Positions 1 through 5,809 of a stretch of DNA of 6,798 nucleotides are shown piece after piece. The notes beneath the pieces were generated by a model, which saw only the letters and a list, made by a program, of their open reading frames with translations, had not been told where the DNA came from and searched no databases. The DNA comes from Verrucomicrobiota bacterium (GTDB taxonomy: Bacteria > Verrucomicrobiota > Verrucomicrobiia > Limisphaerales > JAFMIX01): contig JAPLTZ010000303.1 in the NCBI GenBank assembly GCA_026397895.1, positions 2,344 through 9,141 on the forward strand, written 5' to 3'. A program made the position numbers and the translations under genes. The stretch's first letter is position 1, and each line of letters begins with the position of its first letter.

Positions 1-1245
1 GAGTTGGTGCCGGAGGCTTTGCGCGCCATGCCGCTGTATCCGGCGGAGGCGGTGCCGTTCTCCGGCAACTTCTATTCGCTGCAACACACCAACTGGCCGC
101 CGTTGCCGGGCAACATGCACCAGCTTCCGTGTTGGTTTTTAGGCGACAACTTCTTTTTGATTGATGACGTGTCCGTGGATTATGTGGCCTTGGAGCAAGA
201 AGCCAAAAGACAAGAAGAAGTGGCAGCACCCAAAACAAAAAAGAGCTTGCGGACAAGCAGCCTTGCCAGCAGCTATGCCTACGGCAATCCGGTTTATTTG
301 ACCAATCTGGCGGTGTCCTCCAGCGGGTATCAGCCTATGACAACAAGTTTCAGCATTGCGGGCGGAACCAATTTCGTGCCTTACGACATTTTGATGACCA
401 CCAATTTGTCCGGCATGGTTTCAGACTGGAACTGGCTGGGCATCGGCTACACTTCCAATAATTACGCCTTCACCAGTCAGCCGACAAACATGGCGTTCTA
501 CCGGCTGGCGAAACCATCCAAGACCATGACGGTGACATGGGGCGACAATATTTACGGGCAATGCGACCTTTGGCCCGGAATCACCAATGCCATCGCGGTC
601 AGCGGCGGTTATCAGCATAGCTTGGCTCTGTTGAGTGATGGAACGGTGACGGGTTGGGGCTACAACGGGGCGAGTTCAAGTGATTTAGTGCCGACTAACC
701 TTGTCGGCGTAGCGATGGTGTCTTGCGGTTGGAATCACAATGCCGCGTTGCTGACCAACGGAACGGTGACGGCATGGGGTGATAATTATTATGGCGAGTT
801 GAACGTCCCGGCCAACCTAACAAATGCCACGGTGGTTTCAGCCCAAGCTCTGCATACTTTGGCGCTGCGGAGCAACGGCACCGTCGTCGCTTGGGGTGAC
901 AATTCACTCGGGCAAAACACCGTGCCGACCGGACTCACCAACGTCACCGCGATTGCCGCAGGCGGACAACACAGCCTCGCAGTTTCAAATGGGATTGTCA
1001 TCGCGTGGGGCGACAACGGCGACGGCCAAAGCACGGCTCCGACAGGCTTGAGCAATGTTTGGGATGTGGCAGCGGGCTGGGCACATAGCGTCGCGCTCAA
1101 AAAAGACGGCACCGTCATTTGTTGGGGCGATAAATGTCCCCGCAAGCCTGAGCAATGTCGTGGCCATCGCTGCGGGCGGGGATATTTTTTTGGGTTCATA
1201 CACTCTGGCGTTAAAAAACGACGGCATCGTCGTCGCTTGGGGTGA
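1..1245 (+). CDS. Exported RCC1-repeat protein, N-terminal part (5'-partial, frame-broken)
   Basis: The frame is open to the left edge and no signal peptide or ribosome site precedes the first possible starts (GTG at 4, ATG at 28), so the true start probably lies upstream. Residues are counted from the GTG at 4. Residues 1-80 are unassigned and end in a Lys/Glu/Gln-rich linker. Residues about 84-170 form a beta-rich module (GGTN, YDI, TTNLSG, WLGIGY, FYRL) that I recall as recurring in large verrucomicrobial surface proteins. From about 176 come RCC1-like repeats with WG at 179, 218, 258, 297, 335 and 374, each with a nearby HSLAL-type strand and a V-P-x-x-L-T-N turn; such repeats build a beta-propeller. 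After Asp376 the similarity stops, and the last 37 residues are an Arg/Cys-rich out-of-frame tail. The rest of the protein continues in the next frame. The role is probably surface binding or structural; no specific ligand can be named. The gene may be a pseudogene or carry an assembly error. Confidence 0.8.
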   Translation, partial: ELVPEALRAMPLYPAEAVPFSGNFYSLQHTNWPPLPGNMHQLPCWFLGDNFFLIDDVSVDYVALEQEAKRQEEVAAPKTKKSLRTSSLASSYAYGNPVYLTNLAVSSSGYQPMTTSFSIAGGTNFVPYDILMTTNLSGMVSDWNWLGIGYTSNNYAFTSQPTNMAFYRLAKPSKTMTVTWGDNIYGQCDLWPGITNAIAVSGGYQHSLALLSDGTVTGWGYNGASSSDLVPTNLVGVAMVSCGWNHNAALLTNGTVTAWGDNYYGELNVPANLTNATVVSAQALHTLALRSNGTVVAWGDNSLGQNTVPTGLTNVTAIAAGGQHSLAVSNGIVIAWGDNGDGQSTAPTGLSNVWDVAAGWAHSVALKKDGTVICWGDKCPRKPEQCRGHRCGRGYFFGFIHSGVKKRRHRRRLG

Positions 1246-1333
1246 CAGTGAAGTCCTTGACCCGTTGAACGGGATGAGCAACGTCATTGCCATTGCGGGC
1301 GGGGATAACTACGGATTGGCGATTCGTTCCGGC
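529..1333 (+). repeat. Array of about seven RCC1-like coding repeats (about 39 residues, 117 bases each)
   Basis: Successive TGGGGY codon pairs mark repeat units at spacings of 39, 40, 39, 38 and 39 residues before the frame break, and one further WGD unit after it. Each unit reads roughly W-G-D-N-x-x-G-x-x-x-V-P-x-x-L-x-N-V-x-x-I-A-A-G-x-x-H-S-L-A-L-x-x-D-G-T-V. This is the compact bacterial form of the RCC1/ATS1 repeat, shorter than the roughly 50-residue eukaryotic unit. About seven blades would suit a closed propeller. The unit after the break has about four extra residues (IFLGSY instead of HS). The repeats are diverged at the DNA level, so they are a protein repeat rather than a recent tandem duplication. 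Confidence 0.8.
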
Positions 1334-2722
1334 CCGCCAACCCCGGTCATCACACTGAACCCGACTGACAAATATCAGCTTGCGGGTGGCAGTGTTACTT
1401 TCACTACGCGAGGCGTGGGGGTTTACGGGGTGAGCTATCAGTGGCAGACTAACGGTGTGAATCTTGCCGGAGCGACCAATGCCACGCTGACGTTGACCAA
1501 CGTTCAAACGAACCATGTCGGCAGCTATCGTGCGGTGGTAAGCTGTGCAACGGGAAGCCTCACCAGTTCCCCGGCGAGTTTTAATCTGGTGACCGCTCCA
1601 TTGATCGTCTCGCAAAATCCACCGACAAATCCGGTGGCGGTGTATCAAAAAGATCAGACTTTGAGCGTCACCATCAGCAGTGTGGGGCAGACGAATGGTT
1701 TTCCCATCAGCTACCAGTGGAAATTTAACGGGACGAACATCGGCGACAATTCCAGCAGCTACTCGCTGATTATCAACTCGAATACCTTGGGCGACTATTC
1801 CGTGGTGATCAGCAGTGCGGCAGGCGTCGTGACCAGTGCCGTTTGGCAGATAACCGGACTGACTTATACGGGCAGTTACATAGACGTCGGCACGCTTGCC
1901 TATCATCTGTCCACAAATGCCGTGGGCCGGGCCAGCGGATATTCCGGGATTGTCGCCGACCAGATTGTGCTGGGTAACTGGACTAATCCATATCCGGCGG
2001 CTTATTCCGGGACAAATATGGTATTTCTCACCAATGCAATCTGGTCAACCAATTTTTGGCTGCATGGCGTGCAAGGTTTGAGCGCGACCTGCATTGGCTA
2101 CAGCAATGGCGTGCAGGGGCGATACCTGACAACGATGATTTCGCCCCGCCACTATCTGAAGGCACACCACACGCAAACCCCGGAAGGCATGCTGGCTTTT
2201 CTGGACACGAATAATGTGGTTTACTGGCGGACATTTGTGCAACAGGTGCAAGTGGGAAACGAGGGCAATGACACGGATGTTGGAATTTTGGATGCGGATT
2301 TGCCTACTTCGGTCGGCTATCTGCCAATCTTGCCGACAAACTATTTCAATTATCTGCCCACAAACAATTCCGCTTATGTGCAGGGTATCGGCATGAACCA
2401 GGAAATGCGGATATTCGGTCAGCCAATGAGGTTTGGATTATCTGTTGTTGCTTGGAGCAGCATGGCTACGGCTCCTTTCGGCCTCGGAACAAACTGGAAT
2501 GCGGCAATCGTCGGAGGCGACTCTTCTGACCCAGAGCGGCTGCTTGTTGGCAACCAACTTATTTTGGCTTCAAAGCACTATGGGCCAACTGGCGGGCCGA
2601 ATTACCCCTTCCTTTTCGATGCGATTAACGAAAAGATGCACTATCTTTCAACCAACAACAGTGTCGGGACGGATTATCAATTAAGCCAGTTTTCATTAAC
2701 AAACTGGCCAGCGTTTCAGTAA
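1055..2722 (+). CDS. RCC1-Ig protein with C-terminal trypsin-like peptidase domain (downstream part of broken gene)
   Basis: This is the continuation, one frame over, of the upstream RCC1 protein. The first ATG of the frame is 1055, but meaningful similarity begins at about 1133, so 1055-1132 is probably not genuine coding in this frame. Residues counted from 1055: 27-93 finish the RCC1 repeats (NVPASLSNV, then AWGD at 61-64). Two Ig-like domains follow at about 97-180 and 183-268, with the typical YQW and GSYRAVV/GDYSVVI strands. Residues about 270-555 resemble a chymotrypsin-fold serine peptidase: MISPRHYLKAHH ends at candidate catalytic His372 (codon 2168-2170), NDTDVGILD gives Asp408 (2276-2278), and GGDSSDP gives Ser490 (2522-2524). 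The last contains S-D where trypsins have G-G/G-x. The C-terminal YQLSQFSL also matches my memory of verrucomicrobial proteins of this type. The peptidase call is an inference from motif order and spacing, and activity is uncertain. As an independent gene it lacks a signal peptide, which supports it being a fragment. Confidence 0.75.
   Translation: MFGMWQRAGHIASRSKKTAPSFVGAINVPASLSNVVAIAAGGDIFLGSYTLALKNDGIVVAWGDSEVLDPLNGMSNVIAIAGGDNYGLAIRSGPPTPVITLNPTDKYQLAGGSVTFTTRGVGVYGVSYQWQTNGVNLAGATNATLTLTNVQTNHVGSYRAVVSCATGSLTSSPASFNLVTAPLIVSQNPPTNPVAVYQKDQTLSVTISSVGQTNGFPISYQWKFNGTNIGDNSSSYSLIINSNTLGDYSVVISSAAGVVTSAVWQITGLTYTGSYIDVGTLAYHLSTNAVGRASGYSGIVADQIVLGNWTNPYPAAYSGTNMVFLTNAIWSTNFWLHGVQGLSATCIGYSNGVQGRYLTTMISPRHYLKAHHTQTPEGMLAFLDTNNVVYWRTFVQQVQVGNEGNDTDVGILDADLPTSVGYLPILPTNYFNYLPTNNSAYVQGIGMNQEMRIFGQPMRFGLSVVAWSSMATAPFGLGTNWNAAIVGGDSSDPERLLVGNQLILASKHYGPTGGPNYPFLFDAINEKMHYLSTNNSVGTDYQLSQFSLTNWPAFQ
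1131..1134 (+). other. Frame-break point inside the RCC1 repeats (apparent 17-base loss)
   Basis: In frame 1 the repeat reads correctly up to C-W-G-D, ending at 1131. The next expected part of the unit, N-V-P-A-S-L-S-N, is read correctly from 1133 in frame 2. Sister units have six residues (18 bases) between WGD and NVP, for example NYYGEL at 784-801, while here only one base separates them. The simplest reading is a 17-base deletion. Short homology between GATAA and the AA before TGTCCC may have helped it. No slippery heptamer or +1 shift signal is seen at the junction, and the A-run at 1099-1104 lies too early to restore the repeat. Confidence 0.7.
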
Positions 2723-2742
2723 TACATAAAGAAAAGATAGCC

Positions 2743-3327
2743 ATGAACCTGAAAAATCTAGCAGTCGCTATTTTGACTCTTGGCTTTAGCCTTCAGCTTT
2801 ATAGCCAAGGGGTCATCGTGCCAAACGGGGTTACCTACGTTGGTTATTCTTTAGGTTATACTTTCGCCGTCTTGCAAAATCCGACAAATGGAAATCCCAC
2901 CGGCTTTTTCTTAGATCCACAAGGAGCCAACGCATTCTCGTTTTCTACTTATACAGATGAGGGGGTTCGTGTTTTTTTGGTTTCCGCGTCGGACCCTGTC
3001 AGCTTGCAAGGCATCCAAACTCTGAATTATCCAGAACTGACTTTTCCCAACAACTATGTTTTCAACAACGGCGTGCCGTTTTATGTGGGGCTCTACACCG
3101 GCGAGCAATTTCCACAAAACGGAATTTATCCTAATCCCCTGTTTGGTTGGGCGCGGCTAGTCAACAATAGCGGCGTAATCAATTTGTTGGACGGCGCGTT
3201 GGAGTATGGCGGCGGCGGCATCTATGCCGGAACACAAACCATCATTCCCGTTCCCGAACCAAGCGTTTTGATTTTGTCTGCTTTGGGTGGCGTGTTTCTC
3301 GGCTGGCGTTGCCGGAGAAATTCCTAG
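2743..3327 (+). CDS. PEP-CTERM sorting-domain surface protein
   Basis: A 194-residue exported protein. Residues 1-22 form a signal peptide (Lys4, then a hydrophobic stretch, likely cleavage near LYSQ-GV). The C-terminus carries a canonical PEP-CTERM signal: VPEP at 170-173, a hydrophobic helix at about 174-187, and a basic RCRR tail at 189-192. Such signals direct proteins to exosortase (EpsH/XrtA type) for processing and surface or extracellular-matrix delivery. The body (23-168) is rich in Asn, Gly, aromatic residues and Pro, has no cysteine, and I do not recognise a catalytic motif; it is probably a small beta-sandwich. The ATG at 2743 is chosen because it gives an ideal signal peptide; only a weak purine stretch (AAAGAAAAGA) precedes it. 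It follows the RCC1-Ig protein by 20 bases with no terminator between them, so the two may be co-transcribed. The exosortase itself is not in the window. The sorting signal is secure; the function of the body is unknown. Confidence 0.9.
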   Translation: MNLKNLAVAILTLGFSLQLYSQGVIVPNGVTYVGYSLGYTFAVLQNPTNGNPTGFFLDPQGANAFSFSTYTDEGVRVFLVSASDPVSLQGIQTLNYPELTFPNNYVFNNGVPFYVGLYTGEQFPQNGIYPNPLFGWARLVNNSGVINLLDGALEYGGGGIYAGTQTIIPVPEPSVLILSALGGVFLGWRCRRNS

Positions 3328-3353
3328 CTTTGCCTCGATTTGGTGGACTGGAA

Positions 3354-3382
3354 TTCAACGACCGGCTCATCGCCGGGATATT
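3354..3382 (+). promoter_or_regulatory. Weak candidate promoter with inverted repeat before the enzyme cassette
   Basis: The 132-base gap between the PEP-CTERM gene and the sialidase-like gene is the only room for a promoter for the three downstream enzymes. TTCAAC (3354-3359) and GATATT (3377-3382) are spaced by 17 bases, matching the sigma-70 boxes at 3 of 6 and 4 of 6 positions. The spacer holds a perfect 5-base inverted repeat, CCGGC-TCATC-GCCGG (3362-3376), which could be an operator half-site pair or chance in GC-rich DNA. No run of T follows it, so it does not look like an intrinsic terminator. Nothing else recognisable is in the gap. Confidence 0.18.
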
Positions 3383-3459
3383 GCAGTTCAGCGTTCCCCG
3401 TTTCCTGGGTTGAATCCGGCACGGCACCGTGACAGACTCCGCCTCACCCATTCTCCACC

Positions 3460-4524
3460 ATGAAAATCCATCCGCCCCGCCGGTTGCCGTGTCTGTTCCC
3501 CGTGCTTTTCGCCCTCGCGCTGCGGCTGGCGGCGCAACCGCTCGCGCCGGGCGTGGTGGCGAGTGAATTCATTTTCGAGAGCGCGCCGTTCCCGAGCTGC
3601 CACGCCTCGACCATCGTGGAAACGAAGGCCGGGTTGGTGGCCGCGTGGTTCGGCGGCACGAAGGAGGGGCATCCCGATGTGGGCATCTGGCTCGCGCGGC
3701 AGGTCGGCGGCCGGTGGACGCCGCCGGTGGAGGTGGCCAACGGCGCGGAGACGGAAAATCCCCGCGTGAACACGCTCAACCCGGTGCTGTTCCAGGTGCC
3801 GGACGGCCCGTTGCTGCTGTTCTACAAGACCGGCCAATGGTGGGCTTACGTGAAGTCCTCCCCGGACGGCGGCGCGACGTGGTCGGCGGCGCGGCGATTA
3901 TACAACGGTTTTTTTGGCCCGGTGAAAAACAAACCCGTGAAGCTGTCCGACGGCAGCATCCTTAGCCCGTCGAGCAGTGAATATCCCGGCGACGGCTGGC
4001 GCGTGCATTTCGAGCGCAGCACGGACGGCGGCAAGAGCTGGCAATACATCGGCCCCGTCAACGACGGCAAGGAGATCGCCGCGATCCAGCCGAGCATTTT
4101 GTTTCATCCGGGCGGCAAGTTGCAGGCGCTGGGCCGGACGAAGCAGAAAAAGATTTTCGAGACGTGGTCGGCGGACGGCGGCGCGACGTGGTCGCCGATG
4201 ACGCTGACGGATCTGCCGAACCCGAACAGCGGCACGGACGCGGTGACGTTGCGCGACGGGCGGCAACTGCTGGTCTACAACCATACGGACAGCGGGCGCT
4301 CGCCGCTGAACGTGGCGTTGTCCGCCGACGGCAAGCATTGGCAGGCGGCGCTGGTGCTGGAATCCGAGCCGCACAAGGAATTTTCCTATCCCGCCGTGAT
4401 CCAGACCGGCGACGGCCTCGTGCACATCACCTACACTTGGAAACGGGAACGCATCAAACACGTCGTCCTCGACCCGGCCAAGCTCAAGCTCACGCCGCTG
4501 GCCGGCGGCGCGTGGCCGAAGTGA
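3460..4524 (+). CDS. Exported BNR/Asp-box propeller protein, sialidase superfamily (BNR_2-like)
   Basis: 354 residues, about the normal length for a single six-bladed propeller. Residues 1-25 are a signal peptide (basic K2, R7, R8; hydrophobic 10-24; likely cleavage after AAQ), which supports the ATG at 3460 although no Shine-Dalgarno is visible. Asp boxes (S-x-D-G-G-x-x-W) lie at 133-141, 186-194 and 236-244, with a degenerate one at 287-294. The C-terminal block (FSYPAVIQTGDG at 308-319, then HITYTW) fits the BNR_2 group usually annotated as exo-alpha-sialidase. Where a sialidase has its FRIP/YRIP arginine, this protein reads F-P-S-C-H-A-S-T (44-51), and no Arg occurs in the mature part before residue 80, so the standard arginine triad appears incomplete. 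True sialidase activity is therefore doubtful, and another glycosidase or a lyase on the same fold is possible. It lies 55 bases before a GH99-like gene and is probably the first gene of an exported glycan-degrading cassette. Confidence 0.85.
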   Translation: MKIHPPRRLPCLFPVLFALALRLAAQPLAPGVVASEFIFESAPFPSCHASTIVETKAGLVAAWFGGTKEGHPDVGIWLARQVGGRWTPPVEVANGAETENPRVNTLNPVLFQVPDGPLLLFYKTGQWWAYVKSSPDGGATWSAARRLYNGFFGPVKNKPVKLSDGSILSPSSSEYPGDGWRVHFERSTDGGKSWQYIGPVNDGKEIAAIQPSILFHPGGKLQALGRTKQKKIFETWSADGGATWSPMTLTDLPNPNSGTDAVTLRDGRQLLVYNHTDSGRSPLNVALSADGKHWQAALVLESEPHKEFSYPAVIQTGDGLVHITYTWKRERIKHVVLDPAKLKLTPLAGGAWPK

Positions 4525-4579
4525 AACTTTTGCCGCCCGGCGGGCGTCATTCCAGAGACACCATCGCGGAAATCAAAAC

Positions 4580-5809
4580 ATGAAACTGACCAACTGGCTC
4601 ACCATCTTGGCCGTCGTCGCGGGCTTCGTTCAATCGGGGCGCGGCGCGGAAACCACCAATTCCACTCCCGCCATCACGGTGGCGAGCTATTACTTCGGGA
4701 ATTATCATCCGGGCGACCCGCGCAACGAGAAGATGAAGGGCAAGGGCTGGAGCGAATGGGAATTGGTCAAGGCCGCCCGGCCGCGTTTCCCCGGCCACCA
4801 GCAGCCGCACGTGCCGCTCTGGGGTTACACGGACGAGTCCGACCCCGCCGCGATGGCGCAGAAGATCGCCGCCGCCGCCGACCACGGCATCAATGCGTTC
4901 ATCTTCGACTGGTATTATTACGACGACGGGCCGTTCCTCGACCGGCCGATTGACAATGGTTTCCTCAAGGCGACGAACAACAGCCGCCTCAAGTTCGCGT
5001 TCATGTGGGCGAACCACGATTGGGTGGAGCTGCATCCCTACAAAAAAGGCACGCCGCGCACGGTGGTGTTCCACGGCAAGGTGACGCCGGCGAACTTCGA
5101 GAAAATCTGCGCGCACGTCATCAACGATTATTTCAAGCACCCGTCCTACTGGAAGATTGACGGCAAACCGTATTTCTCCTTCTACGACTTGAGCAAGCTG
5201 CTGGCGAACTTCGGTTCGGTGGAAGCGACGCGCGCCGCGCTGGACAAGTTCCGCGCGGCGGTGACGGCGGCGGGCTTTCCCGGCCTGCATCTGAACGCGG
5301 TGGCGTGGGGCCGGCCGATTCTGCCGGGCGAGAAAGTGCCGGTGGATTCCGCCAAGCTGGTGCGCGACCTGGGGTTTGATTCCGTCACGTCGTATGTGTG
5401 GATTCATCACGCGCTGATGCCGCAGCAGGCGACGGATTACAACGTCGTGCGCGACGCCTATTTCAAATATTGGGACGGGGCGGTGCGGAAATTCGGCCTG
5501 CCGTTCTTCCCGAACGTCACGATGGGCTGGGACCCCAGCCCGCGCTGCGACCAGCGCGACACGTTTGACAGCTCCGGCTATCCCTTCACGAACACGATGA
5601 AGGACAACACGCCGGAGCGCTTCCGCACCGCGCTGCTGATGGCGAAGCGCCGGCTGCTCGCGCAACCGGATTCCGCCGGGCCGCGCATCCTGAACATCAA
5701 TTGCTGGAACGAATGGACGGAGGGCAGCTACCTCGAACCGGACACCGTGAACGGTCTGAAATATCTCGAGGCGGTGCAGGAAGTCTTTCCACCGGCAGGC
5801 ACACGATGA
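4580..5809 (+). CDS. Exported GH99-like / WbsX-type glycan-active protein
   Basis: 409 residues. An N-terminal signal peptide (K2, hydrophobic 6-18, cleavage probably around GRGA-E at 23-24) supports the ATG at 4580. The body matches the WbsX-like / GH99-like TIM-barrel family: ASYYFGNYHPGDPRNE near 35-50, GKGWSEWELV at 54-63, PGHQQPHVPLWGY at 71-83, INAFIFDWYYYDDGPF at 104-119, FMWANHDW at 141-148, and NCWNEWTEGSYLEP at 374-387. The E-W-T-E pair (Glu378, Glu381) has the spacing of the E-W-H-E catalytic acids of GH99 endo-mannosidases. Family members are often called glycosyltransferase WbsX, but the signal peptide and the hydrolase neighbours argue for a glycoside hydrolase acting outside the cytoplasm. 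The substrate cannot be read from the sequence; an alpha-mannoside or other axial glycoside is only suggested by the GH99 relation. The stop codon overlaps the next start by ATGA, indicating one operon. A long antisense frame opposite this gene is a GC-driven shadow. Confidence 0.88.
   Translation: MKLTNWLTILAVVAGFVQSGRGAETTNSTPAITVASYYFGNYHPGDPRNEKMKGKGWSEWELVKAARPRFPGHQQPHVPLWGYTDESDPAAMAQKIAAAADHGINAFIFDWYYYDDGPFLDRPIDNGFLKATNNSRLKFAFMWANHDWVELHPYKKGTPRTVVFHGKVTPANFEKICAHVINDYFKHPSYWKIDGKPYFSFYDLSKLLANFGSVEATRAALDKFRAAVTAAGFPGLHLNAVAWGRPILPGEKVPVDSAKLVRDLGFDSVTSYVWIHHALMPQQATDYNVVRDAYFKYWDGAVRKFGLPFFPNVTMGWDPSPRCDQRDTFDSSGYPFTNTMKDNTPERFRTALLMAKRRLLAQPDSAGPRILNINCWNEWTEGSYLEPDTVNGLKYLEAVQEVFPPAGTR

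Noticed and set aside
1096..1107. Programmed frameshift at the A-run in CTCAAAAAAGAC as an explanation for the split RCC1 gene.
   Set aside because: Shifting there would replace the well-conserved DGTVICWGD segment with unrelated residues; repeat similarity places the break at 1131-1133, where no slippery motif is present.
529..1333. CRISPR or DNA satellite array, given the regular period of about 117 bases.
   Set aside because: The periodicity is in-frame protein repetition with diverged DNA; there are no identical short repeats with unique spacers.
1211..1906. A 231-codon minus-strand frame opposite the Ig-like domains.
   Set aside because: No family motif is visible and it overlaps clear Ig-like coding sequence on the plus strand.
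3362..3376. Intrinsic terminator after the PEP-CTERM gene (CCGGC-TCATC-GCCGG).
   Set aside because: The stem is only five pairs and no T-tract follows; kept only as a possible operator-like inverted repeat.
3388..4461. Several minus-strand frames (3388-3837, 3898-4461) and plus-strand frames (3563-3769, 4164-4583) across the sialidase-like gene.
   Set aside because: They overlap a well-supported coding frame and consist of low-complexity Arg-rich translation without motifs.
4530..4548. Hairpin-like GCCGCCCGGCGGGC between the sialidase-like and GH99-like genes.
   Set aside because: The two arms meet with a loop of about one base and no T-run follows, so it cannot be called a terminator.
4547..5665. 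A 372-codon open frame on the minus strand opposite the GH99-like gene.
   Set aside because: It lies wholly antisense to a gene with clear family motifs and a signal peptide; its Arg/Val/His-rich sequence is typical of a GC-rich antisense shadow, with no recognisable domain.
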